14,136 bases of DNA from contig JAURAE010000025.1 in the NCBI GenBank assembly GCA_030829675.1, positions 1-14,136 of the forward strand, in the 5' to 3' direction. A model generated the notes under the pieces. That model saw only the letters and a list, made by a program, of their open reading frames with translations. It did no database searches and had not been told where the DNA came from. The DNA comes from Schleiferiaceae bacterium (GTDB taxonomy: Bacteria > Bacteroidota > Bacteroidia > Flavobacteriales > Schleiferiaceae). The first letter of the stretch is position 1. Each line of letters starts with the position of its first letter. Position numbers and translations under genes: made by a program. Below, piece by piece: positions 1-7,108 of the stretch.

Positions 1-765
1 ATTTAAGAGATGCGTGGCATACGAATGCCGTAGCGCATGAGGATTTTTGTCCACCACCGTTGTGGTACTCTTAAGGTAGAATAAAACTCGGTTATAAACA
101 AGCTGTGGATAAAGCTTTTTGCCCTTGGGCGTCAATAAAAGTTCAGGGTCCTTTGCGGGGGCCAATTGGGCCCTGCGTTTCATATATGTTTCGAAATACG
201 AAGAAATACTTTTGGGTATCGGTATCTGACGTTCTTTGTTCCGCTTACCGAGCACTCGAACCGTCTGTCGAGACCAATCGAAATCTGCGGGCTGAAGCGA
301 AATGAGTTCGGATTTACGCAAACCAAGTCCGTAGAGAAGCAAAAGCATTAATTGGTCCCTTGAACCTACAAAATCATTTTCGAAACGACCTGCATCGCTG
401 AATAAAGCGTTCAAATCATCCCGCGGCACACTCATCACGACCTTCTTCGGGGTTTTTAAACTTCGTACGTGCTCCACCGGGCTTTGGGTGATATGGCCTT
501 CGCGAATGCCCCATTTGTAAAACGACCGCAAGGTGCTGAGCATGCGGTTCACACTTCGCGGGGTGATGCCTTGTTTGCTGCGCCAAATTACAAATCGCTT
601 GGCGTGCTGAAGGGTCGCTTGGAAGAGGAAAATCTCGGCTTCGGAGGCGAGGTAAGCCGACCAGCGCTCCAATTCCTTCTCATAGGCCAACAAGGTGTGG
701 TCGCTGAAGCGTTTCTCTGTTTGGAGATACGTGATAAATTGGGCAATGTGGTCGGTCTTTGTCAT
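1..765 (-). CDS. XerC-like tyrosine recombinase, 3' end cut by the window
   Basis: The reverse strand reads open for 255 codons from an ATG at 765 to the window edge without a stop, so the C-terminus is missing. Residues about 1-100 resemble the N-terminal SAM-like core-binding domain, including a segment RSFYKWGIREGHI typical of XerC/XerD. The catalytic domain shows GLRKSEL with the first catalytic Arg at 150, LGKRNKERQIPI with the beta-hairpin Lys near 174, and HALRHSYATHLL with His243 and Arg246. The second His/Trp and the nucleophilic Tyr would lie in roughly 45 missing residues, judged against the usual 295-300. It would cut and rejoin DNA strands, either in chromosome dimer resolution or as a lone integrase-like enzyme. 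In Flavobacteriia a XerC-type gene commonly follows rpsU, which favours a housekeeping role. No Shine-Dalgarno precedes the start. Confidence 0.9.
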   Translation of the reverse strand, partial: MTKTDHIAQFITYLQTEKRFSDHTLLAYEKELERWSAYLASEAEIFLFQATLQHAKRFVIWRSKQGITPRSVNRMLSTLRSFYKWGIREGHITQSPVEHVRSLKTPKKVVMSVPRDDLNALFSDAGRFENDFVGSRDQLMLLLLYGLGLRKSELISLQPADFDWSRQTVRVLGKRNKERQIPIPKSISSYFETYMKRRAQLAPAKDPELLLTPKGKKLYPQLVYNRVLFYLKSTTTVVDKNPHALRHSYATHLLN

Positions 766-799
766 CAGTGAAGGAAAGGTAAGCCGCTACTGGGGTAAA

Positions 800-828
800 A
801 ACAAAAAACCCAGCCGAGGCTGGGTTTC
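800..828 (-). terminator. Rho-independent terminator after rpsU
   Basis: A 9-bp perfect stem (806-814 paired with 819-827, core AAACCCAGC/GCTGGGTTT) closes a 4-base loop. On the minus strand it is followed by a T-rich run, TTTTTTGTTTTT. It starts 23 bases after the rpsU stop, and the T-tract lies on the minus-strand side, so it should end the rpsU transcript. The recombinase beyond it would need readthrough or its own promoter. Confidence 0.85.
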
Positions 829-850
829 TTTCTTGCTATTTAATAAGCGA

Positions 851-1045
851 TTATTCTTGTTCTGCTTGACGCAGACCTTGAATGTAAGCCGCTTTTTGGT
901 TCATGCGACGCTTAGCTTCTGTCGGTTTCGTATGGTAACGATCGTTTCGAAGCTTGCGGACTACACCCGTTGAGCTGTGCTTTCTTTTGTAACGCTTTAG
1001 TGCGCGTTCGATGGATTCACCTTCTTTAACATTAATTACGAGCAT
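851..1045 (-). CDS. rpsU: 30S ribosomal protein bS21
   Basis: This encodes a 64-residue, very basic protein with the typical bS21 start (MLVINVKEGESIERALKRYK) and an Arg/Lys-rich helical C-terminus. bS21 binds the small subunit near the 3' end of 16S rRNA. In Bacteroidota it is known to help bS6 and bS18 hold the anti-Shine-Dalgarno in a closed pocket. The frame stays open upstream to 1123, but the family start is the ATG at 1045, which sits 5 bases after an exceptionally strong ribosome-binding site. A candidate promoter lies just upstream and a terminator just downstream, so the gene may be a monocistronic unit. Confidence 0.97.
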   Translation of the reverse strand: MLVINVKEGESIERALKRYKRKHSSTGVVRKLRNDRYHTKPTEAKRRMNQKAAYIQGLRQAEQE

Positions 1046-1050
1046 AGTAA

Positions 1051-1062
1051 CACCTCCTTTCT
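1051..1062 (-). promoter_or_regulatory. Extended Shine-Dalgarno of rpsU
   Basis: The mRNA would read AGAAAGGAGGUG, complementary over about 12 bases to the CACCUCCUUUCU tail that Bacteroidota 16S rRNA carries. The AGGAGG core is 7 bases from the ATG. Nearly all other starts in this window lack such a site. Known work on Flavobacteriia links this rpsU-specific site to bS21 autoregulation: ribosomes lacking bS21 have a free anti-Shine-Dalgarno and translate rpsU. That mechanism is applied here by inference. Confidence 0.85.
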
Positions 1063-1072
1063 TTGTGGGCTG

Positions 1073-1080
1073 CAAATGTA
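1073..1080 (-). promoter_or_regulatory. Candidate Bacteroidota -7 element for rpsU
   Basis: The minus strand reads TACATTTG, an exact match to the Bacteroidota sigma-A -7 consensus TAnnTTTG. It lies 27 bases before the rpsU ATG and just downstream of the stop of the preceding gene, giving a short leader that holds the Shine-Dalgarno. I found no clear TTG element at the -33 position, so this is a candidate only. Confidence 0.45.
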
Positions 1081-1091
1081 AGCGGATTTTC

Positions 1092-1868
1092 TTATTCGCT
1101 GATATAAAGTTTGAAAAAATCAATCTCTGTAGAATCCCAATAACCCCATGTGGCCAATTCTACCCAGTTGACCACCCCAAAACTCTCACGGTAGAAAATG
1201 ATTTGCTTGACTTGGGAATACCGAAACCCGGGGACCTCTAGCAGTGAATCCATAGGGCTCTCGTTCAGAGACCAGCGCGGGGGAGCCGGTCGCACTTCGA
1301 GGTAATGATCCCAACGTTCATCCCAACCTCGATCAAAAGGAAACTTCTGTTTTAGCTGCTCCAACGTAGCGATACTCCCCCATTGCTCTCGCTCGCGCAG
1401 GATGGATTTGGCACCCCACGGCCCTATGCCGGGAATGGAGATTAGGGAAAGACTATCAGTGGCATTTATATCTACAGGAGCGATCTCTACGGGTTCGGGT
1501 ACAGGCGCTGGAGGAAAAGAACGAAAGGGTGCATTGAGTTTTTCCGCAGCGGCAAAATCAAAATCACCCATTTGTACCCATAGCGTATCCATACCTGGAA
1601 GCTGGGCTATAGCTTCTTCACTGGTAAGGTACCATTGTCGGCTACGGCGAAATTCTAGAGATTTTCTCGCACTTAAGGAGATGGGCAAAGCGGTAATGGC
1701 CAGGGAATCTAAATAGTTAATGCGCAAGGGCTGTGGGGTTTGAGCCCACCATAGCTTGAGGAAATCTTTGCGAGCTTCTTCCCGTTTGGATTGCGGGAAT
1801 AGCCAGATGCTGGCGGCCATTATGGCCGCCAGCATCAACAATGCGGTGCGCTGTAGTTCGTGGAGCAC
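1092..1868 (-). CDS. Membrane-anchored helix-hairpin-helix protein
   Basis: This is a 258-residue protein. A hydrophobic N-terminal segment at residues 9-24 (LALLMLAAIMAASIWLF region) looks like a signal anchor. Two helix-hairpin-helix units follow: one around 131-175 (VDINATDSLSLISIPGIGPW) and a second around 198-245 (MDSLLEVPGFRYSQV). A degenerate copy may lie near 50-95 (EEAIAQLPGM). ComEA-like HhH units bind DNA backbone non-specifically, and proteins of this layout are common single-copy genes in Bacteroidota, usually unnamed. A role in DNA uptake or extracytoplasmic DNA binding is possible but unproven. The start is a GTG at 1868 with no Shine-Dalgarno and is uncertain; the Met at residue 12 would remove part of the anchor. 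The stop lies 46 bases before rpsU. Confidence 0.8.
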   Translation of the reverse strand: MLHELQRTALLMLAAIMAASIWLFPQSKREEARKDFLKLWWAQTPQPLRINYLDSLAITALPISLSARKSLEFRRSRQWYLTSEEAIAQLPGMDTLWVQMGDFDFAAAEKLNAPFRSFPPAPVPEPVEIAPVDINATDSLSLISIPGIGPWGAKSILREREQWGSIATLEQLKQKFPFDRGWDERWDHYLEVRPAPPRWSLNESPMDSLLEVPGFRYSQVKQIIFYRESFGVVNWVELATWGYWDSTEIDFFKLYISE

Positions 1869-1943
1869 GGGGTGGGTTTTCTTATAAAATTGGGCCCTCC
1901 CCGAGCCATCGCCAAATAATGTGAAGAACTAAAAGTTACGAAC

Positions 1944-2087
1944 CTATCTAGGGTCGTTGTCGTTCTCGCTGAAAGAATCCGATTCTGGTTTCGCCGGAGT
2001 CTTCAATACTTTACGGAAGAAGTAAATGGTCGCACCCAAGACGGTGCCTTGGGTCAAAATGATCATGATTAAGGCTGATGTGGTCAT
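1944..2087 (-). CDS. metS: MetS-like small subunit of NSS transporter
   Basis: This encodes 47 residues: MTTSALIMIILTQGTVLGAT, then IYFFRKVLKT and an acidic, polar tail ending ENDNDPR. One membrane helix spans residues about 5-25, with basic residues after it. Its ATG overlaps the transporter's stop codon as ATGA, so translation is probably coupled. A small single-helix protein directly downstream of an NSS transporter is the hallmark of the MetS family, described in Corynebacterium glutamicum, where MetP and MetS together import methionine and alanine. Sequence and position fit that family. The substrate here is inferred. Confidence 0.8.
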   Translation of the reverse strand: MTTSALIMIILTQGTVLGATIYFFRKVLKTPAKPESDSFSENDNDPR

Positions 2088-3727
2088 GAGGATGCGTTTT
2101 GTTTGCGGCGGTTAGAGGCTACTTTCACCATGGCGACAAGTGCGAAGAAACAAGCCAATAGGAAGAAACGGCTCATATCAACGTAGAACATGTTGGTGAA
2201 ATGACCGTCGGCCACCCATTGTACTCCGGTGTTGATGTGGAAGATCTGATTGATAATACTGTCGTTCGCCCAAGGCCAGCCCTGTCCACTAGAGAGGGAA
2301 TTGAAGGCGGTGGACCAATCGGACAATTCTCCATTCAAAGGTTTGAACAATGAAGTGAGGAAAATGATTCCAATAAAGAGTGGCGTGACGTATTTAATAA
2401 TGGGGCGATAGATGCGCGGGACTTTCATATCGGCACCATCGGTGATTTCCTTCCAGCCTTTGTCCATGCCGAAGACCCATGCGAAGAGAATTACCTCAGC
2501 CAGGGCAAAGATCACTAGACTTACGGTTCCTGTCCAATAATCGTATTCGTCAAAGACGCCTTTTTCAAAGAAGAAGATGGTCGGCAATCCCATGGCGAGG
2601 ATAGCAATTCCTAATAGCATAGCGCTGCGATTCTTGCTCCAGCCGAACTCGTCTTGTACGAAGCCCATCCAGGGCGTACCCATGGCCAATGAGGAAGTAA
2701 TTCCTGCAAAGAACAATAGACCGAACCAGGCGACCCCAGCGATTACTGCCATTACACTACCCCATTGGTCAAAGAGGAAAGGCATGGTCTTAAATGCCAT
2801 CATGAAGCCGGCATTATCTACGACCCAATCAAGGCCGAGGTAGCCTACGGCAATTGGGATCACTACGGCAGAACCTAGCACAATCTCCACAAACCCGTTC
2901 ATCCATCCCGCGGACATGGCGTTCAGGGCGATATCGTCTTTTTGTTTTAGGTAAGAGCTGTAACAGTGAATAGTTCCCATTCCCACACTCAAGGTGAAGA
3001 AGATCTGGCCGGCGGCTGCCAACCAAATTTTTGGATTTGCAAGTGTGGTGAAATCTGGTTCCCACAAGAAGTTCAAACCTACAAAGGTGGAACAATCAGC
3101 ACAACGCCCTGTGGAACCCGTTGTCCATGACATGATGGCGAGGAAGGCACCAAAGCCGATGAGTAAAGGCATGGCAATTTTCGCCACCTTTTCAATGCCT
3201 GCACTGAGGCCTCGAGAGAGGATGTAAATATTAATCGTTAAGGTCACCAGAAAAGCCAACAAGGCCCAAACGGGAAAATTGATGCCAGATCCTAAATCCA
3301 CGTAGCCGTTAAAATAGGAATCAAGTCCGGCCAAATCCATGCCCAAGAAATCACCTTTGAGGGATTTAAGTGTGTAGGTTAAGGTCCAGCTTTCGATGTA
3401 GGTGTAGTAGGCCATCACCCCCATGTTGGTGAAGATTCCGAAAACCCCGAAGTATTTCCAAAAACGCTTGTGCGTCATGTTGTCCAAAATGAAGGGGGTG
3501 CTGTGATCGCCGTATCGGCCACCAAATCTACCCATCGCCCACTCTACCCAGAGCAATGGAATTCCCATGAGCAGGAAACTAACGAGGTAAGGGATGATGA
3601 ACGTTCCGCCGCCGTTTTGAACGGCTTGAACGGGGAAACGCAAAAAGTTACCAAGACCTACGGCATTTCCTGCCATAGCGAGGATGAGACCAACGCGTGA
3701 GCCCCAAGATTCTGTTGTGTTCGACAT
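2084..3727 (-). CDS. metP: Sodium-dependent NSS-family amino-acid transporter (MetP-like)
   Basis: This is a 547-residue polytopic membrane protein of the neurotransmitter:sodium symporter (LeuT-fold) family. The N-terminus has the diagnostic first helix with AMAGNAVGLGNFLRFPVQA and the unwound region around GNAVGLGNF that binds sodium and substrate. It continues with NGGGTFIIPY and later GQIFFTLSVGMGTIHCYSSY, the helix-6 region that completes the site. It should import a neutral amino acid with sodium across the inner membrane. The overlapping small MetS-like gene downstream points to the methionine/alanine importer subfamily. Its leader of 69 bases contains a small hairpin. An AGGAG sits only one base from the ATG, too close for a normal Shine-Dalgarno. 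Confidence 0.9.
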   Translation of the reverse strand: MSNTTESWGSRVGLILAMAGNAVGLGNFLRFPVQAVQNGGGTFIIPYLVSFLLMGIPLLWVEWAMGRFGGRYGDHSTPFILDNMTHKRFWKYFGVFGIFTNMGVMAYYTYIESWTLTYTLKSLKGDFLGMDLAGLDSYFNGYVDLGSGINFPVWALLAFLVTLTINIYILSRGLSAGIEKVAKIAMPLLIGFGAFLAIMSWTTGSTGRCADCSTFVGLNFLWEPDFTTLANPKIWLAAAGQIFFTLSVGMGTIHCYSSYLKQKDDIALNAMSAGWMNGFVEIVLGSAVVIPIAVGYLGLDWVVDNAGFMMAFKTMPFLFDQWGSVMAVIAGVAWFGLLFFAGITSSLAMGTPWMGFVQDEFGWSKNRSAMLLGIAILAMGLPTIFFFEKGVFDEYDYWTGTVSLVIFALAEVILFAWVFGMDKGWKEITDGADMKVPRIYRPIIKYVTPLFIGIIFLTSLFKPLNGELSDWSTAFNSLSSGQGWPWANDSIINQIFHINTGVQWVADGHFTNMFYVDMSRFFLLACFFALVAMVKVASNRRKQNASS

Positions 3728-3736
3728 GCTCCTTCC

Positions 3737-3757
3737 GGATTCGTTTAGAGTGAATCC
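3737..3757 (-). other. Small hairpin in the metP leader
   Basis: A 6-bp inverted repeat (GGATTC at 3752-3757 on the minus strand paired with GAATCC at 3737-3742, 9-base loop) ends 9 bases before the metP ATG. It could influence initiation or simply be chance. No known riboswitch fold is recognisable in the 69-base gap. Confidence 0.3.
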
Positions 3758-3796
3758 CGAAAATAGTGGAAAGCGCTATACTTGACAAATATCAGG

Positions 3797-4693
3797 CTAC
3801 AATCCTGCCTGCTGTGCGATGATTTCGAGTGCTTCGGCAAATGTGTGCGGCGCATAGCCCAATTCCTTTCTCGCTTTGCTAATATCAAAACCCGTTATTG
3901 GCGGGCGTTTAGCGGGTTGATTCAAGGTGGTGCTGTCCACGCGCGTGACCGAATCCATGGAGAGGTTGAAGTGCTGCGCGACTTGGCCAACGAGCTCGTA
4001 AATGGACATGTAGTCCGGTCCGGAGATGTTGAAAACGCCTTGGGCTCTTTGATCTGCGGCCAATAAAGCGCCCTGTGCAAGGTCTTCGGCGAGTGTGGGT
4101 GTACGGAATTGGTCATCTACCACGTTGATGGCTTGGCCTTTTTCCAATGCGCCTTTGGCCCAGAGAACAATATTACTACGGCTCAGATCCTCGGCCATCC
4201 CAATCACCAGTACCGTTCTTAAAATGCTGTAAGACGGCAGTTGCTTGACGATTTTTTCCGCTTCAAGCTTGGTCCAGCCGTAGTGGCTGACCGGGTTCGG
4301 CTCCGCTTCTTCCTTATACGGGCCGTCCTTCCCGTCGAAAATGAAATCTGTGCTGATGTGTACCAAGTGTGCGCCCACCTGCAGGGCCGCCTCGGCCATG
4401 TGGCGCGTGCCCTCGACATTCATCAATGTGGCTTGCTCGGGATGCAGTTCACATTCGTCCACGTGCGTCATTGCCGCGCCGTGAATGATAACATCCGGCT
4501 GAAACTCCCCCACTACTCGCAACACATCCTCGCGGTCGGTGATGTCCATCGAAGCGTAGGCCGCCGTTCCCATGTTTTGGGTTCTGTTCGCCCCGCGAGA
4601 GGTCGCCAAGAACTCGTGTTGAGGGAAAGTCGGTGTAGCGTGGCTGATTTTTTGACCAAGGAGGCCGTTCGAGCCGGTATAGAGAATTTTCAT
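3797..4693 (-). CDS. RmlD-like SDR-family NAD(P)-dependent reductase
   Basis: This encodes 298 residues from MKILYTG. The Rossmann motif is GSNGLLG (7-13), followed by an HGAAMTHVDE segment near 71-80, STDFIFDG at 114-121 and the catalytic YGWTK (Tyr138, Lys142). This pattern is that of dTDP-4-dehydrorhamnose reductase (RmlD) and its extended-SDR relatives. Those enzymes reduce a nucleotide-sugar ketone with NADPH. The frame is open further upstream to 4738, which would overlap the channel gene. The start at 4693 is preferred because it begins directly with the Rossmann beta-strand. No rmlA, rmlB or rmlC is nearby, so the rhamnose pathway assignment is not secure and no gene symbol is given. 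It lies 20 bases after the channel gene and is probably cotranscribed. Confidence 0.85.
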   Translation of the reverse strand: MKILYTGSNGLLGQKISHATPTFPQHEFLATSRGANRTQNMGTAAYASMDITDREDVLRVVGEFQPDVIIHGAAMTHVDECELHPEQATLMNVEGTRHMAEAALQVGAHLVHISTDFIFDGKDGPYKEEAEPNPVSHYGWTKLEAEKIVKQLPSYSILRTVLVIGMAEDLSRSNIVLWAKGALEKGQAINVVDDQFRTPTLAEDLAQGALLAADQRAQGVFNISGPDYMSIYELVGQVAQHFNLSMDSVTRVDSTTLNQPAKRPPITGFDISKARKELGYAPHTFAEALEIIAQQAGL

Positions 4694-4713
4694 GGATTGG
4701 AGTTTGGACAAAA

Positions 4714-5733
4714 TTACCGCGTTTGCGCTGAGAACCATTTACGCAACGCTCGAATTTCATCGTCATTGCCCAGTACATACAATTTTGAATGTGGGGCCAA
4801 TTGCATGTCGGGCGATGGATTCACCGTCAAGGCTCCGCTTTCGTCCACATATCCTATGACCGTACAGCCTGTCTCCTGGCGGATTTGGAGGTCTTTGATA
4901 TTCTTCGAACCCTTCGTTTCAGGCAGCTCGTCCACCTCTATTTCTTCAATATTTGTTGCGCTGGACCCCCCCACACTCAGGTGGTCGAGGAAATTCATCA
5001 CGCCGGGGTTCATCAGGTTGTGTGCCAGGTGTGCCCCACCGACCAAGTTTGGACTGACGGTGTAGTCCGCGCCCGCGGCAAGGAGTTTTTTCTCGGTACT
5101 CTCGGTATTCGCGCGGGCGCCAATTTTCAATCCCGGATTGAGCTGGCGTGCACTAATGACCACAAAAAGGTTGTCGGTATCTGAGGCAAGGGCGGCGATG
5201 AGGGAGCTGGCCTTCGCAATGTTCGCTTTCTCCAAAATTTCATCCGCCGTAGCATCCCCAATAATGAGAAGGGCACCGGCAAATTCTTCTCGAAAACGCT
5301 CCGCACGCTCGGCATCCTGTTCGATAATGACCACTTGGGCCTTGTAGGAAAGAAGACGGTCCACCACTTGGCGACCATTTCTCCCCAAACCACATACGAT
5401 TACATGTCCTGCTAACTTTTCCACCTTGCGTTCTAATCTTTTGGTTTTGACAAATTGCTGAACACTTCCGTCAAGCGCTAATTGGGCCAATAAACCTGCC
5501 CCATAAGCGAATGTTCCGAAGCTACCCGCGATCAAGGCGATAGTGAACCAAGTACCTCCTGTACTGAGCGGCCGTACCTCGTTAAAGCCCACCGTACTCA
5601 CGGTTTGAATGACCATGTAAAACGCCTCCAACCACGAATAGGATTCGATGTAGCGGTATCCGACAGTGCCTGCCAACAATATGAAGGCAAATACTGCAAG
5701 GGCTTTTCTTAGGCTGTGGAACGGATTGTTCAT
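4714..5733 (-). CDS. Two-TM potassium channel with RCK (TrkA-N/TrkA-C) domains
   Basis: This is a 339-residue protein. A first membrane helix lies near 9-27. A pore loop follows with filter TVGFNEV (47-53), then a second helix near 62-86. The cytoplasmic part begins about 108 with a Rossmann TrkA-N domain: GLGRNG at 115-120 and an acidic ligand position near EQD at 138-140. A TrkA-C-like domain occupies the last 80 or so residues. This is the MthK-type layout, a ligand-gated potassium channel whose RCK ring senses nucleotides or ions. The filter has Asn where the usual TVGYG/TVGFG has a second Gly. It lies 22 bases after the porin gene and may be the tail of the same transcript. TrkA itself is excluded because of the pore module. 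Confidence 0.88.
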   Translation of the reverse strand: MNNPFHSLRKALAVFAFILLAGTVGYRYIESYSWLEAFYMVIQTVSTVGFNEVRPLSTGGTWFTIALIAGSFGTFAYGAGLLAQLALDGSVQQFVKTKRLERKVEKLAGHVIVCGLGRNGRQVVDRLLSYKAQVVIIEQDAERAERFREEFAGALLIIGDATADEILEKANIAKASSLIAALASDTDNLFVVISARQLNPGLKIGARANTESTEKKLLAAGADYTVSPNLVGGAHLAHNLMNPGVMNFLDHLSVGGSSATNIEEIEVDELPETKGSKNIKDLQIRQETGCTVIGYVDESGALTVNPSPDMQLAPHSKLYVLGNDDEIRALRKWFSAQTR

Positions 5734-5743
5734 CCCCTTAAAG

Positions 5744-5759
5744 GTAGGTCAATACCTAC
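5744..5759 (-). other. Hairpin spanning the porin stop codon
   Basis: A 6-bp perfect stem, GTAGGT/ACCTAC, with a 4-base loop contains the porin TAG stop and sits just before the channel gene. There is no T-tract, so it is not a standard terminator. It could affect the decoding or stability of the junction, or be chance. Confidence 0.3.
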
Positions 5760-7108
5760 ATTTTTTGCATCGGTCGAAGCGTGTATCTATACACAATGTT
5801 GAGATTGACCATGTCCACCTTGTTTATGGTTTGACCGGCCGTGAGCGGCATGCTGCTCAATGGAACTTTTAAGACGAGCAGCGACAACAAGGTATGCTCC
5901 CCTCCTGCCCAACTCTGCGACCACCACAAATTCGTTTGCTGGTTGCTGGGCATGCCGTATTTATTGTACTTGTAGTTCGTCGGATCAGGGCGCATGTAGA
6001 TGCCTGTGGAAACGCCGCCTTTGTGATTGACTTTTTTCACGGACCAATTTCCTTTGGCCCCGGCCACCACCGCCAGAGTCTTGCCCATGCCCTCCTGACG
6101 CTCACGACCTTGGAAGGTAACCAAGTCTTCGCGCCCCCACTCCCTCGGGAACATCATCTTGCCCGTTCCATCAATATAGGAGCCCGCCGCGAAGTAATCC
6201 ACGCCGCCTACCTTGTGGGAGTACTTGAGGCCAAAATAATTGGACCGCTCTTGTTGAAAATAAGCCAAGTTTGGATCGTCATTGCCGCCATTGGCCAACC
6301 TGCTTTGATGCACGTATTGGAAGTGCCAGAGGTGCTCATTGTGAGCCACCCGCTCATTGAAGGCCACCGTTGCGAAGACATTTGGAACGATAAAGGCTTC
6401 CGAACGAAAACTCCCGTACCACTGTCCCAAATTATGCGCTTGCTCCGCGGCACCATAGATGAGCCCCCACGGTGCTTCCACCTCTGTTTTGTCGTGTCGT
6501 GAACCCGCCGTATCGAGCCCTGGGTTGTATTGGGCCAAGGATTGAGCGACGGATTTGAAGCCCGAGGTGCTGCGCGCTCCCACCATAGCGATCCAGGCGC
6601 CTTCGAGTTTGAATTGGTCCCAGCGGTTCGAAATATTCATCCCGGAATACGTGGAAGGAATCATGCGGCCGTGTTCCATGTTCAGGAAAGTACTCTCCAG
6701 TGCGAAATTCCCGAGGCCAAGGCGCATTTTATTTTTTTGATAGACCAATTCCGCAATCGAGGGCATCCATAACGCCGTACGCTCCGGTGCATCTACCGCG
6801 ACCAAACCGCTCTCGTACCTCGACGACTTACCAGTCAAGGCGTCATGCTCAAGAGGATTCCCGGCGAGTAAGGTGCTTCCGTATAAATCCAAATCAAGAG
6901 ACCAACGCCCCTTTCGCACCGCCCCCAAGTATTCTAAGCCCATACTCTGCGCATAGAAATCAAGCAAGTTCCCGTGAGGACCGAAAAGACCATTTTGCGT
7001 GGACATGGTGAACGAGGTGAACCGAACCCCATGGTGTATGGATAATGAATTAGAATTCTGACTCCACACCAAAAGGGGGAGCATAAGAGGCAGTAGGTAT
7101 CGGGTCAT
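5756..7108 (-). CDS. OprD-like outer-membrane porin
   Basis: This is a 450-residue protein. Its hydrophobic signal peptide (MTRYLLPLMLPLLVWS) is followed by NSNS, so cleavage near residue 16 is likely. The rest is an alternating, aromatic-rich pattern of amphipathic strands ending VNLNIVYRYTLRP, as expected of an outer-membrane beta-barrel. A segment at 144-157, MEHGRMIPSTYSGM, followed by a strand and WIAMVGARST, resembles the RMTPNTFEG-type region of OprD-family porins. OprD proteins form 18-strand substrate-specific channels. The ATG overlaps the tsdA stop by one base (TAATG) with no Shine-Dalgarno, so translation is probably coupled. By context it may pass thiosulfate or tetrathionate. 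That substrate is inference, and the family call is only from pattern. Confidence 0.7.
   Translation of the reverse strand: MTRYLLPLMLPLLVWSQNSNSLSIHHGVRFTSFTMSTQNGLFGPHGNLLDFYAQSMGLEYLGAVRKGRWSLDLDLYGSTLLAGNPLEHDALTGKSSRYESGLVAVDAPERTALWMPSIAELVYQKNKMRLGLGNFALESTFLNMEHGRMIPSTYSGMNISNRWDQFKLEGAWIAMVGARSTSGFKSVAQSLAQYNPGLDTAGSRHDKTEVEAPWGLIYGAAEQAHNLGQWYGSFRSEAFIVPNVFATVAFNERVAHNEHLWHFQYVHQSRLANGGNDDPNLAYFQQERSNYFGLKYSHKVGGVDYFAAGSYIDGTGKMMFPREWGREDLVTFQGRERQEGMGKTLAVVAGAKGNWSVKKVNHKGGVSTGIYMRPDPTNYKYNKYGMPSNQQTNLWWSQSWAGGEHTLLSLLVLKVPLSSMPLTAGQTINKVDMVNLNIVYRYTLRPMQKM

Noticed and set aside
1046..1123. Upstream 26-codon extension of rpsU
   Set aside because: It overlaps the preceding gene and would place the strong Shine-Dalgarno inside the coding region. 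The 64-residue product has exact family length.
1869..1943. GGGCCC-rich stretch between the MetS-like and helix-hairpin-helix genes
   Set aside because: I tried to fold it as a terminator or promoter. Only 3-4 pair stems and no consensus -7 element appear, so nothing is reported in this gap.
2034..2054. 7-bp inverted repeat ACCCAAG/CTTGGGT resembling an attenuator
   Set aside because: It lies inside the MetS-like coding frame with no T-tract after it and competes with a second short pairing, so it is best treated as coincidence.
4709..4716. TAATTTTG, an exact TAnnTTTG match before the RmlD-like gene
   Set aside because: It overlaps the channel stop codon, lacks a TTG at the -33 distance and would leave only a few leader bases. 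Cotranscription from upstream is simpler.
4694..4738. Longer start for the RmlD-like gene
   Set aside because: It adds 15 residues before the Rossmann strand and overlaps the channel gene by 25 bases. MKILYTG is the family start.
4241..5065. Long plus-strand open frame of 274 codons
   Set aside because: It is antisense to the channel and reductase genes, which have clear domain motifs; its own translation shows no recognisable fold and ordinary antisense composition.
5894..6502. Plus-strand open frame of 202 codons opposite the porin gene
   Set aside because: It mirrors the porin coding strand. The minus frame has a signal peptide and barrel pattern, while the plus frame has no start context or motif.
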